Positions 32,888 to 43,990 of a DNA stretch of 64,000 bases are shown here, one piece after another. The notes beneath the pieces are model-generated. The model was not told where the DNA came from and searched no databases. It saw nothing but the letters and a program-made list of their open reading frames with translations. Both the position numbers and the translations under genes were made by a program. The stretch is from the NCBI GenBank assembly GCA_963931865.1, contig OZ007511.1, positions 983,836-1,047,835 of the forward strand, given 5' to 3'. Numbering within the stretch: the first letter of the stretch is position 1; each line of letters begins with the position of its first letter. The stretch comes from Axinella damicornis. Taxonomy: Eukaryota > Porifera > Demospongiae > Axinellida > Axinellidae.

Positions 32888-34977
32888 GCTCAACTTATCA
32901 TGGTCCAGGATGGGCTAAGACACAGTGGGTATCTAGCTACCTTAAGTTAAGATCATTGTTATTAGGTTATTAACAGAGCTGTTGTATTACTGATTCAAGG
33001 ATCGAAATCCATTCAAGTGGTAAATGCTGGTATGGTAGGCTACTGCAACAGGTAGGACAAACCCACTTTATTTCAGAATGATGCTTCAGCTACATGTAGG
33101 ACAGCAAGCCTCATTCTCATGGTTACAGGCCTCTGCCCAGATTTAATCTCGCTGCCGTGGAGAAACTATGGTTGCAAGATAAATTCTGGGTGGAGGTCTG
33201 CATGGGGACGAGGCTACTTTCAACAAGTACCGAACATGTATTTGACATCAGTTGGTTACCTAGTGTCGGAGGTGGAAGTTGGCGGAAAGTGATATTCTGT
33301 GAATCCGATAATCCAAGGTCATCAGTGACAATGATGTTGACAGTGTGTTCACCAGCAGCAAACCGATATATGTCAATTTCAAAACTAAGATCACCTAGAA
33401 GGAAACAATGGAGAGGAACTTACATCAAGGATGCATGTAGCTAGCCGCATCACACAAACCACAAATATAGCTGCTGACTTCAAATTGCTAATCTTGAAAA
33501 CCTCTTGTGTTACACATGCCTAGTTCAGTTCAAAACCTCTTGTGTTACACATGCCTAGTTCGCTTCAAAACCTCTTGTGTTACACATGCCTAGTTCACTT
33601 CAAAACCTCTTGTGTTACACATGCCTAGTTCGCTTCAAAACCTCTTGTGTTACACATGCCTAGTTCACTTCAAAACTACATGCACACAGCATAGCTACAT
33701 AGATGCAGCCAATGTATCTATACAATAACCATTGGAATGTACAAAGCCATGGAATAGAAATGGCAAGCTAATGTTTCGCAGCAGTAGCTAGTATGAACAG
33801 AACCTACATGTCTCAGGGGGTTGATTGTCGTACACACAGAGGATACGGGTGATTCTTCGCCTGATGATACCAATTGAGCACTGAACATTGTTTTCAGCAC
33901 TTACATTCACAATAGCCCGAGGAACACAGCTGAGATCAACTGTATGATGAGAAGGGTTTAGACCAACTGGATAAGATGGGTTTTCTAAATATAGCACCAA
34001 CTCCCAATGGCAGATATGGTACGTGTCATAAAATGTCAGGCAACTTATTCCAGCCAGCAAAGGAGCCTTCGCTGCCTCGAATGGTATTTCATCCCAGGGA
34101 TTTCATTTCATCCCTGGGATTTCATCCCACGACCAACTGAGCTAGCCACTGAACATCATAACAGCTAGGTCGGGCTCAAATTGAAACGTTCAAACTTGGA
34201 TATGAAGGGGCAAACAGCACAGTCAATATTTCAACTTTGAGTGCAAATCTGCCTGCTATGTTGTCAGCATTAATAGTGAGCTTTAATTGCCGGAAATAGA
34301 ACCATCTTGAGGTATGCAGACAACTGTTTTCAATTGGTTGTTGTCTATATTGCTTGTTCGAAGACAAAGAGTTTGGTCACCCTCAGACCGCAGATGCATG
34401 GACACAGCCATGCAACTCTTTAAAATCTAATTAAGGTTGGAAACTTTGGCACAGTGATCACTGAAGCAAGCTGATGGATAAATGGGCAACATCAAAGTGT
34501 ACACAAGCTCCAACAAAAGTTTGCATCAAACTGCTCCCTCTGCCTGATAATGCCCTAAAACTCATTTAGGGCCCTCAACTAAACTGAAGATTTGGACCAG
34601 CTCCAAGGCCTCACTACATTCAATAAGCTAGACAAGCTTTTTTCGTTCTTTTTTTGAAAGACTTCTTCAATGCACATCACAGTGACCATAGATAATCGAG
34701 GAGTTTGAGGTTGGAGGTAAAGTATCACTATAGTCTAGTCCCCCCCCCCCCCCCCTCCCAAACACCCCACAGCCAAGAAAAGCCTTCTGAGACTGGTGAT
34801 TCTGAGAGAGTGAGACAGGTCCTATTCCCTTGTCCTTGTTGTAGAGCCTAATAGCTCTACAACAAGGGACTTGCCATCATTTTATCGTTTGCACTACAGA
34901 AAAGTGGCCTGTGAGAATGGAAAAGTGGTCGTTAGCTCGATTAATAGCAACGTCCTATCTTGAATCATGCTCAGCCA

Positions 34978-35009
<32 letters not shown>

Positions 35010-35845
35010 CACTGCATAGAGGATGTTGGTTATGATAGAGATTCAGGTGAACCACAGTTCAATTCTAGAGGAAGTGCAACAGACCAAACAGAGGAAGTAG
35101 CACAAGTTGGCAGCTAGGAATGATCTAACAGTACTAAGAAGACTCAAGTGACCATGACTGGAAGCATAATAGCCATGGCAGACCTTTGATGCTTTTTCAA
35201 CTTTTTTTTTGCAACATGTGCACTATTAGCTACTGTAGAAGGTGTGCATGTCTGCTCTTGAAACAGGAAGGGTTGTTAACATCTTTACACTTCCATATCC
35301 ATCATTATAACAGGAGGTCGATGGAATGCATTCGACCACAAGTTGAACAACGGCTCATCTCTAGAATGAAGTGGTTAGAAGCTACAGGATTGACGCTACT
35401 GACAGTGAAGGATATGCCATAGAGCTAGCTACAGGTAAGAACACTATGTTGCTGGACCTGATTTGCGGTGGAGATCTGGACNNNNNNNNNNNNNNNNNNN
35501 NNNNNNNNNNNNNNNNNNNNNNNNNNNNNNNNNNNNNNNNNNNNNNNNNNNNNNNNNNNNNNNNNNNNNNNNNNNNNNNNNNNNNNNNNNNNNNNNNNNN
35601 NNNNNNNNNNNNNNNNNNNNNNNNNNNNNNNNNNNNNNNNNNNNNNNNNNNNNNNNNNNNNNNNNNNNNNNNNNNNNNNNNTGATAGGACCTTGAACTGT
35701 CATGACAGAATCAGCCTAATTGTGTCTGTTTCAGCTGTTACTCCCCAATTGCATCCCCCTCAACTCTGCTGTTCGGTGGGTTCTAGTGCCTGCCCCATGT
35801 TCTCGAGCACTCTTCGAGGAGTTTGAGGTTGTTGGTCAAGCATCT

Positions 35846-35885
<40 letters not shown>

Positions 35886-38800
35886 ACCCCCCCCGAACAC
35901 CCCAGCAACTCACTAGGTAACTACTCAGGAAGGGGTGGCCAAAGAAGACACTCAGTGGGGTACGGTCATAACTATCAAGGGGGGGGGGGGGGGGGGCTCT
36001 GTTCAGTATTTGATTAAGAGGCCTTTGCTTGTTAATTGAATAAGGACAGTTATTCATTGGCTAAAGTGTTAAATACTAGCCACGCAAATTGTGTGATGAA
36101 ACACATGTAGTAGCTGCGGCACCTGACTGTGGAAATACGGTACTCCATTGATAGATCATTACGTACATTGCGAAGCAGGACTGGCTCCTTGCTACATGGA
36201 CCAAAGTATTACTATACCTGCACGGACTGAAGATGCATGCATCCATCAGTACATAGCTAAACTTACTAGTAGCACTGCAGTCACGGGCACTAGAAGTACG
36301 AGAACCAGAACAGAAAATTGCCACACTGCTTAGTCCATTAAAGAAACAGTTCGACCTCACGCTGTTTATTCTGTTTGGGCAGTTGAGAAGACATGATTCA
36401 TTCCCAGTACAGTCAACATCATCCAGGCAGAATGTACGAGAGCCTCCCCCAAACCTGCAGAAGAAGTGATGTTGGATGAAGGATGATAATTCAAGCCACT
36501 TCATGCATTGTAAATTGTACCACAGAAGCCATACACAGCAACAACAAACTAGGATTACATCATAGTGTCAGTGGACCCTAGTGGTTGAGAACTTGCCATA
36601 TAGCTACTACACTAGTTTGCAGTACGGGAGTCAATCTTGTACTACCGTACGTTGGGAAATTTTCGTTGTTAGAATAGTTACGAATTCCACCAAATGCAAA
36701 CATTTATCACATGAATTTTGTTGCGGAAACAAGCATGTGTACTTTGGCCACGCCCACTGCTGCACAACTCATGGCTCTGTTTCACTAATTCAGCCAAGAG
36801 ATAGACTTCCAGACTCGAAATGCTCACCATGGACTGAAATACTTCTTTGTCGTTCATGCTGTTTTGTGCAAAAACCTTTGTGAGAGAATCCATGCAATTT
36901 GAAGAAAGAAGAAGAAAACCGATTTTTGGCGGTTTGTCAACTATCTGGTTCAGCGCTTTCACGATGCTTTTTCTCAATACTGGGAGTCTTCTTGGTCAGG
37001 ATAAAACTCAAAGATGAATAGCAAGTGGTTAAAATGCTTGCTTAGCTATGTGTTGATTGTTTTAGGGTGTCCCTACATACTTTGGCCTCATTCCCAGGCA
37101 GTAGGAGAACGGTCCGGGAATGAGGTTACAACCACTCAGTCTCTGCAAGGCTATCAGTATACTGGTTACTCACAAGTTATAGGCAGTGATGGGGCTACTA
37201 CTGGCACCTGAGTAGCCCAGCTGTCGGCAGGCTACGTTTGCATCAGTCAAAGAAAACACAGTCACAATCCCCCACTGTCTGTTAATGTAGATCTCCAGTC
37301 GACCAGATGTGAAGGAGCTATTTGTGACAAACCCACGTGCAAGCCTCAAGTCACCATTTCTCTGAGCTGTAAATAAAACGATGCAATACAACACTAAATA
37401 GCTAGCTCTTTCTAACTGCAACATGCGTTTTTAAAATTGCTTAGCGAGTATTGCATGATGAGATCAAACCAAGAATCACAAAAATCTCCAGTGTGAAGAC
37501 TGCCATAGTTTCATTCAACATTATGATAATCAGGACTATGAATACTAAGCACAGTGTGCTTATCATTCAGCACTAGGCTCACGTAAATCTTTCCGGATGA
37601 TAAGATTGTGTTGCGTAGTTATACTATATAATTATATAGATGGGTGGTATACTTAAGGTAGGAAACATGGGTACAGCGATCTCTGAAACCAAGTTGATGG
37701 ATAAATGGGCAGCATCAAAGCATACACAAGTTTCAGCAATATTTTGCATCAAACTGCTGCCTCTGCTATCAAACTGCTGCCTCTGCTATCAAACTGCTCC
37801 CTCTACTAAACTAAAAATTTGGACCCTCTCCAAGGCCCCACCCACACTCTGACCCCATCATCAATGCACAAACAAAACAGGGCAAAAAACTATACACATG
37901 GATTTACCACCTGCTCTCCTCACTTGCAGGCTACAGCCCAAAACTCACTGCCGCCCTCAAAAACAGAGGTTCGGCTGCCCTAGGCTTTCAAAAAAATTTG
38001 TACCCACACCAACTAAAACCGACTCAAGCCAAGGGCACTCTTCAAAAGGTCAACCTACCCCCTGCAAAACTAGGGATGCTTTTCCACGTTCACCTCTCGG
38101 TTACAGAGTTTTGGCCACACATCTAGCTACTCCCTCTCACCAGCCCAGTCCAGCTACCAAACCAGCCAAATTCGCCCCAACACGAAAATGGGCGGGGCCT
38201 GTAATGCCGAAAGGTCAACTCTCTAGAGTACCTTGGCCAGGGAGCTGTCGGATACTGTTCACTTTCCAGGCTGTTCTTCGGTCACTTCAGCAGACCCACA
38301 AACATTCCTGCTCACTCCACCTAGCTATTCACACTCAGATAGCCCATCGTTACATTCAATAAGCTAGAATAGCTCCTTACTTGTAACAAATCTTCAAAGT
38401 ACCGCACGGCCACATCAGAGTACCGATTTGAAACTTGAAAGGGCCGCTAGCCGCATCAAAGAGAGAAGCCCCCTTGTTTATTCCGGTTGCCGCCATGGGA
38501 AAACGTTAATAATCCATATGCAAGTGACGTCATCTCATTAATTATTCATGAGAAAAAATTGTGCGATTTTGCCGATGTCATGCTTACTACCTTAAAGCAT
38601 GAAGTGAGCATACTGTTATTCTAGCTACATTCCTGTGTGATGTACTGGCAAGTATTATGGTATGGGAATGGGACTCAGAGAGTCTCATTCCCAGATATGG
38701 CAATCAGATTAGGAACGAGGAACTTCTTAACTGGCATGGAGAGGTAGACTCCTATTCTCTTGTTGTAAAGCCTAATAGCTAAGTTCCAGGCACTTGCTCA

Positions 38801-41586
38801 TCTCTTGCACTACAGAAAAGCAGCCCGGAAATTGGGAAATTGAGAAGTGATCGTTAGCTCGATTATTAGTATACATCCTATGCTCAGCCAGCCCCCCACT
38901 GCATAGAGGATGTTACTGCACTGGGTATAGCTACAGTGATAGAGATTCAGGTGAACCACAGTTCTATTCTAGAGGAAGTGCAACAGACCAAACAGAGGAA
39001 GTAGCACACAGTTCACACAAAGGAATGATCTAAGAGTACCAAGAAGACATACTCAAGCGGACCTTGACTGGACTGGAAGCATAATATCCATGGCAGACCT
39101 TTGATGTTCTTTGTAATAAGCTACTGTACAAGATTCTAGGTGGTGTGCATGTCCTTTCTTGAACTGGAAGCTAACATCCCTACACTTTCAGATCCATTCA
39201 TCGGCATCATTATGACAGGAGGTCGATGGAAGGCGCCACACGACCCCAAGTCGAATGGTGGCTCATCTCTAAAATGAAGTGGTTAAAAGCTACAGGAAGG
39301 ATGAAGGATATGCCATAGAGCTAACTACAGGTAAGAACATAGGACCTTGAAACTGTCTCAGTCTCTCGTGCAGAACCTCTCTCAGAAGGCTGCGAATATC
39401 TGTACTTGCATGCATAGCGTTTTGTTAATGGTAGCTATATGTTGTGGTGGATATGCACGGTACCTATCTTACAAACCATGACATGCATATGGTTTATGAC
39501 CATACCAGCTGCTATTGTGATTATAGGGATTCTACATGTACATGTATGTATGTCACGTTTACCAGTGAAGCCCCTCATTTCCTACAATCCCTAATCTGAT
39601 TCCCATACCATCCCGGGAATGAGAGTCTCACTCCCATACTATACTAATACATACCAGTGCATCATAATAAGCAAATATACACAGGAATGCAACTACATGT
39701 AGAACAACATGAAGCACAATTCATGATGCATCACCCAAGTTTTTTTCTCAAGGTGTTTTTTAGTCTCTAGAACATACCCTAATTTGTGTTCCCTGGCATT
39801 GCTGGGCTCCAAACTGCTGCAGCCATTCTAATCTACCTTCACTTGCACAGCGTAGACTGCACACAAGGCTGTGCTATGTGTATAAGATAGTCCACGGGCT
39901 GTTGTACTTTCCCCTTGATGTTGTTATACCTAGCAGCGCTTTATCCCACAATCCTCGTTCACATTTATTATATCAACCATTTGCACATACTAATTCATAT
40001 CATATTTGCATTCCTTTATACCTAACTCTATTTCAAATTGGAATACGTTACCAGATTATGTTGTTTCCTAGCTCCCCTTCATTTACCTCCTTTAAATATA
40101 ATCTTTCATTGTTTACCTTGTAGTAGGGTACACTACTTATTAGCGCAGCTATTTGTGTGTCCTTGTTGTATTAGCTATCCAACAGAAGTTTCATAGAAAA
40201 AAAAAAAAGAAAAAAAAAAGAAAAGAAGATTTAACCACACCTATATATACCAATTAACAAACTTGCAATCAAGTCTCCCGGGAGTAGGCTACCTGCCGTA
40301 GCTGAAAAACGGCCATGAACCTGGAAATGGAGGCCCTAAAAGGTAAGACAGCTTGTTCTACGTAAGGCCATTATGCCAAAAACGATAGAAATAACCCTCC
40401 CAGTGCCAGCCAAGACCTTTCTACTGTGGAGCCCAGACATCCCTGTGCCAAGTGCAACGAAGACCTCCCTACTGTGGAGCCCAGACACAGCCATGCTGTT
40501 TGCACCTTTTGGGTGCACCCACCCGCCTCCCCCTGTCCTGCCCTTTCTGCCCACACAGAACCTATATCCTAAGGACATTGCCAGAAATGTAACATCATGA
40601 AGCTGAATCTTATCATCGATTTCAGTATATATATGAAGAAGCAAAGCCAGAACCTCACCATTGCTCAGTGGTTTGGAATGGTTGCGGAATCACCTTGACT
40701 AAGTGTGCATGTGGAGAGGATACAAATTCAACTATGCTCTCAGAGCGATCCTACGTAAGCCACCTCTCACTAGTAGTGAATTGCTTCGGCAGACCCTAGG
40801 TTGGACCACTCTACAGACTAGACGTCACAATGCTATGCTCTGTCAGGTTCATAGCTAGTTGCTGTACCAACCAAGCACCTCCATGCCTCTGCTCAAAGTT
40901 CACAAACCTGAATTATGCCAGGACCAGAGGCTCAGATAAATTACATCTGCCATGCAAGACTGAGGACAAATTTTTACCACTCGAGCTTCGAGTTTCAAGG
41001 AGCTATGCAGTTTAACCAGTTACCAGAGAATATCAGAGCCCTCAAGGAACGTAAGCTATTTAAGACTGCCTTATTTAAGTATAACATATAGGTTTTATAT
41101 TTTTACTCCCATATTTTTGTAACAGCCTTAACGTTTTATCCAGGTGACTATATTATGCTGGGTTTTTTTTTCTTATCTATAAAGTATTCTGTATTCTGGA
41201 GGCTTAACTTTTGTCTGTATAGTATTATGTCATTGCTAGTTCGGTTGTATGTTCATTGCTTGTCTGTAGTCTTGTTAATTTTTTAGGTGTTTTTTTCTTT
41301 TCCAGGACCTGTGTGAAAAGCTACAGTTGAATGTAGATACAGCATTCCTGAGCCACGCGGAGGGCTAGCTATACATAGCTACTGAATTTCAGACATCGAC
41401 ATTTTACATACTCCAGTTTCAAGTCTACCCAACACTGAAACATTACAAACCTCGGCAATAATTGTAACACAATGGCTCCGCCCCGAGCACAGTAGAGTCT
41501 GTAATAATTAGCAACTTACCATGGACGCGTATGGTGGCAACCGTCATTATAGCTAACAGCACGGCCAGCCCTCGAGTCGTAAGCAT
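29578..41586 (-). CDS. Gene D: SRCR and four-cysteine-module membrane receptor
   Basis: Ten exons on the - strand, 592 residues: 41520-41586, 37174-37366, 36267-36454, 33808-33939, 33260-33394, 32440-32565, 31657-31791, 31017-31218, 30436-30644, 29578-29969. Order: signal peptide, SRCR, two copies of a two-exon four-cysteine module, SRCR, membrane segment, Ala/Gln/Pro-rich tail. Frame is maintained across every junction. The first SRCR has lost a conserved cysteine. The introns are large (4.2 kb before the first SRCR) and hold the 200-bp gap. From 28.2 to 34.6 kb it is duplicated as gene E. A surface receptor role is inferred; the repeated module is not one I recognise. Confidence 0.83.
30436..30644 (-). 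CDS. Gene D exon: SRCR 2 second half
   Basis: Encodes [36 protein letters not shown] and a Thr/Pro stalk ([14 protein letters not shown]). Donor GTATGT. Confidence 0.93.
31017..31218 (-). CDS. Gene D exon: SRCR 2 first half
   Basis: Encodes [30 protein letters not shown] and TVACRQLGF. Acceptor CCACAG, donor TT|GTGAGT. Confidence 0.93.
31657..31791 (-). CDS. Gene D exon: four-cysteine module 2, second half
   Basis: Encodes (C)[29 protein letters not shown] and ATLQLEILG. The pattern of alternating hydrophobics with G-H-x-V-x-I suggests beta strands. Donor G|GTAACC, phase 1 on both sides. Confidence 0.8.
32087..32176. repeat. 30-bp tandem repeat, 3 units
   Basis: The unit is GTTGCAATATGG plus CCTGGTCACCATGGTAAT. 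The gene E copy (about 49245-49290) has shorter, altered units. Confidence 0.9.
32440..32565 (-). CDS. Gene D exon: four-cysteine module 2, first half
   Basis: Encodes [27 protein letters not shown] and ends VPP(C). The acceptor CTAACAG was preferred over the ATCAG 7 bases further in, because only the former gives phase 1 entry and matches module 1. Confidence 0.78.
32847..32885 (+). repeat. Poly-C tract
   Basis: About 39 consecutive C in an intron of gene D. The paralogous position in gene E (49967-49997) also has a poly-C tract. Confidence 0.95.
33260..33394 (-). CDS. Gene D exon: four-cysteine module 1, second half
   Basis: Encodes (C)[31 protein letters not shown] and ends QLPPPTLG. Same length (135 nt) and phases as its counterpart at 31657. 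Confidence 0.8.
   Translation of the reverse strand: MILVLKLTYIGLLLVNTLSTSLSLMTLDYRIHRISLSANFHLRH
33498..33675. repeat. 35-bp minisatellite, 5 units
   Basis: The unit contains CAAAACCTCTTGTGTTACAC and ATGCCTAGTTC. The gene E intron has one interrupted copy, so the array grew after the duplication or shrank in E. Confidence 0.93.
33808..33939 (-). CDS. Gene D exon: four-cysteine module 1, first half
   Basis: Encodes [39 protein letters not shown](C). Donor T|GTAGGT. Confidence 0.8.
34070..34160 (-). mobile_element. tRNA-derived SINE piece
   Basis: On the - strand it reads GGCTAGCTCAGTTGGTCG, a good tRNA A-box, followed by GGGATGAAATCCC and a degenerate B-box (TTCGAGGC). A duplicated ATTTCATCCC interrupts it. 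The paralogous copy in gene E is at 51610-51670. Confidence 0.55.
34430..34645. repeat. Dispersed repeat fragment
   Basis: Shares GGTAGGAAAC...ATGGATAAATGGGCA and TTTGGACC...CTCCAAGGCC phrases with 2785-2910 (inverted), 37660-37850, 53145-53360 and 60370-60540. No coding capacity recognised. Confidence 0.7.
34830..35465. repeat. Direct repeat, left copy
   Basis: Closely matches 38750-39335 in the same orientation (GATAGAGATTCAGGTGAACC, GAGGAAGTGCAACAGACCAA, CAGGAGGTCGATGGAA). Both copies lie in introns of gene D, about 3.9 kb apart; neither shows terminal TG...CA ends of an LTR. Confidence 0.8.
34981..35007 (+). repeat. Poly-C tract
   Basis: About 29 C within the left direct repeat. The right copy has only six, so the tract expanded or was lost after duplication. 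Confidence 0.9.
35482..35681. other. Assembly gap
   Basis: Exactly 200 N. It is flanked by homopolymer-rich sequence in an intron of gene D. Any exon hidden here would be missed. Confidence 0.99.
35850..35996. repeat. Poly-C then poly-G pair
   Basis: A C tract of about 36 at 35850-35885 and a G tract of about 18 at 35979-35996 lie about 100 bp apart and are complementary, so they can form a stem or a four-stranded structure. Confidence 0.9.
36267..36454 (-). CDS. Gene D exon: SRCR 1 second half
   Basis: Encodes [31 protein letters not shown] and AIFC. An extra cysteine (FCLDD) replaces the usual Trp, and the NRGIGSHNC loop is longer. Donor A|GTAAGT. Confidence 0.9.
37174..37366 (-). CDS. 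Gene D exon: SRCR 1 first half, missing a cysteine
   Basis: Encodes [33 protein letters not shown] and [13 protein letters not shown]. The conserved VCDDS is shortened to VTVFS, so the first SRCR cysteine is gone. The reading frame is intact. Confidence 0.9.
37520..38520. repeat. About 1-kb dispersed repeat, copy 1
   Basis: Matches 60240-61240 in the same order, starting ATAATCAGGACTATGAATAC and ending near GCCGCCATGGGAAAACGT. Internal phrases also occur at 34430 and 53145. Proline-rich open frames inside have no recognisable domain. It lies in the 4.2-kb intron of gene D. Confidence 0.82.
38750..39335. repeat. Direct repeat, right copy
   Basis: Counterpart of 34830-35465, ending at the same CTAACTACAGGTAAGAAC phrase. 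Confidence 0.8.
39790..40226 (+). mobile_element. LINE fragment, 3' end with A-rich tail
   Basis: A readable stretch ([11 protein letters not shown], then [12 protein letters not shown] and [12 protein letters not shown]) resembles the C-terminal end of non-LTR reverse transcriptases. It is followed by an A-rich tail at 40197-40226. Stops upstream show it is dead. Confidence 0.65.
40735..41100 (+). mobile_element. LINE fragment, second
   Basis: [20 protein letters not shown] followed by a stop resembles the motif LGWxxLxxRR found near the end of CR1/L2-type reverse transcriptases. Shifted frames continue towards TTTAAGTATAA. Degenerate. Confidence 0.55.
41520..41586 (-). CDS. Gene D exon 1: signal peptide
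   Basis: Encodes [20 protein letters not shown] plus VHG, with donor CATG|GTAAGT in phase 1. The initiation context (AATTATGCT) resembles that of gene C. Confidence 0.87.
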
Positions 41587-43341
41587 AATTGAATTGATCC
41601 TTCAGAATAGCTGCTGCATCAGGTAAGTAGATTTACAACAATTGATCATTGATCGCGAACCAGAACGTTTTTGAGCACGATGTGACAGGAAATGATGTCG
41701 CCAGCCAGAAAAGATCCGGCGGCGCTCGCGCTGTATGCCCCAATGGGTCCTACATATTTTGACTTAAAACTGCAATATTTCCCACGTGTAACACGTGGGG
41801 AATTAACGTATAAGTCACCTGTCCCACGCGTAACACGTGGGGAACGTATAAGTCACTTGTCCCACGCGTAACACGTGGGGAACGTTTAAGTCAGACTTAA
41901 ACAGCCCGTGTCTGATATGCCCTATTCTCTTATAGTGGGGAACGTTTAAGTCACTTGCAATTAATCCACTAAAATTAAGGGATCAACCCATTGAAGCATG
42001 AATACAATTATCTATTCTGCAGTGATTAGCAAGAATACAATTAAATGAAAATAATAATTCTGGAATTATTGTTTTTTTTCGGTTTGTATGCCGTATAAAA
42101 ATGTATAAGGTAGTAATGACATCATAGAATATGATTAGTTTCGGTTGTATAATTATTATGTTTGCATTATAAATTTGTAATGACATCATTAAGGAGGCAT
42201 GAATATGATTAGGTTAGGTTGTACGTTTGCATTATAAAAATTTGTAAGGTAATCTTTTTGTAATGACATTCAATTTTATATGAATATGATTAGTTGGACG
42301 AACTTGACGAAAACATGTTGAGATGAACTATGAATATGATCACAATACTTGAAATCTACCTGACTGAGACACCATAATGTAAAAAGAGGTGGGTGTATAT
42401 ATGGGGTTATTTAGTCACGACACAGACATGCATGCAACCTCTGCTGCTAAAGCTTACATCATGGATATTGGTCCGGCAGGAGGTGCATACTTTAAGACAC
42501 GCCTTCGCATTCAGCAGGCCCTAACCCATCTCCCTACTTCCTGCTTGACCAATAACCACTTTGTAAAGCTTACGTATACAACAATTGTGGCATGCATAAT
42601 ATTATGGCATCCCACAAATTTAAAAGCCGCTACGTTAAATCACAATTCACATAGCTGAAAACTATTGCAATCATGTAAAATAATTTGGCTATTCATCGTC
42701 TACCACGGTAAGACTGGGTGACCGTTTAATAGACTGCATAGTCCCATCAGCTGCAACTGAGGACTTCAGTCTGGTCCTCCTCTCAGGCAAACCACTGAGG
42801 AGATTCGAAGTTTGTTCTAATCATTTCATACTTTCTGCTAAACAATATGCAGCATGATCATACACTTAACAGGACGAGGTTACAATTACTGCAGATCACT
42901 GGACTGTTTTTGTAAGTCAAAGGTTGCACGTGCTGCCCAAAGTGAGTGGGAAATAATTATGTGAAGATGGCCCGACTGAGGAAATGGTTGTTCGCTCTGT
43001 TTTACTCTTTGGCCCTGTTCCCCCTTGTAGTCGCCACAATGAAGCTCACCTGCTCTTCTCAGAGCAACATCCTCCATCTGGACTGGAGTCAAGTGCGGAA
43101 TCCAACCAGAATACTGCTACTGAATTCCAGCGACAGCTCCTCGATTGTCATTGCAATTATTATTAAGATATTCATAATTGAAGGTTTACATTTTACTTTT
43201 CATGAACTTCAATGATATTTATGATCGCCGCAGTAATAATTGCAATGAAAATTATAATCAAATTGCAATGAAAATTATAATCATATTCATGACATCCATA
43301 TCACCTTGATATTGCATTTTCATAATAAATAATTAGTATAT

Positions 43342-43500
43342 GTAATAGCATGGCTTGCAGTGCAATTTGGGATAAATTGCACGAGTAATGCATTCAGGAA
43401 GGCGATAAATTGCACGAGGCGAAGCCGAGTGCAATTTGCCTTCCTGAATGCATTACGAGTGCAATTTATCCCAAAATTGCACTGCCAGCCATGCTATCAC
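43342..43500. repeat. Near-perfect 159-bp hairpin
   Basis: Two arms of about 62 bp with few mismatches (outer end AGCATGGCT..., inner end CATTCAGGAAGGC), with AAATTGCAC/GTGCAATTT repeated in arms and loop. It could be a foldback element or a hairpin RNA source. Confidence 0.9.
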
Positions 43501-43639
43501 ATGTTAATCATATAGCTAGACGGCTCTCTTCCAACAAATTAAGATAAATAGAGTAGGCACAAGAAGACAATGTCATGACAGAATCAGACAGAATCTACGA
43601 ATGCACGACTTCGATCGAAGACGCTACTGTGGAAAGGAG

Positions 43640-43990
43640 ATGCTTACGGTAAGCGGTGTACGTAGCGCCGGGTAGTGGGAGGGGTGGTAGGTGTGGCAAT
43701 CATGTCGGTCTCAAATTGTGTTTTCGTCGCCAGACAGCGTGCCAGGGCGCTGTAGAATTCGCCGACTCTTGTTCGATAAGAAACACCATGGTAGACGCAA
43801 AGAACAACTCGCTGCTAGTAACAAGGTAAGCTGCCTTCTTGCTCTGTTTCATGGTCTCGTCTGTTTACAACCGTCGTTGCTACGTGCCTGATTAGCCAGA
43901 GAGCGCCATTATTGACCAATGAGACGCGTATTTCACTTTTTGCACTGCTAGGCCGTGCAAAAAGTGAAATACGCTTTTCATTGGTCAGTA
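43640..43990 (+). repeat. Segment shared with 55090-55340
   Basis: Similar in inverted orientation to 55090-55340 (GGTGTAC, CGACTCTTGTTCG, AGAACAACTCGCTGC, GTTTACAACC). It includes a short ATG reading frame with a GTAAGC donor, where the other copy has GATAAGC. It ends in a GACCAATGAGA...TCATTGGTC hairpin (43913-43986). Confidence 0.65.

Noticed and set aside
33498..33675. CRISPR-like array
   Set aside because: Units are contiguous without spacers, and the setting is eukaryotic introns.
35371..35826. 151-codon open frame spanning the gap
   Set aside because: Consists mostly of unknown bases; the flanks are the 34.8/38.75 kb repeat.
35720..36017. Poly-proline open frames
   Set aside because: Translation of a C homopolymer.
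37898..38362. 154-codon proline-rich open frame
   Set aside because: Part of the 1-kb dispersed repeat also at 60.6-61.05 kb, where the frame is broken; no known domain.
34830..39335. LTR retrotransposon bounded by direct repeats
   Set aside because: The sequence between contains gene D SRCR exons, the copies lack TG...CA ends, and no polymerase is present.
42389..42658. 89-codon open frame inside the 2.67-kb element as a transposase
   Set aside because: No catalytic motif; too short.
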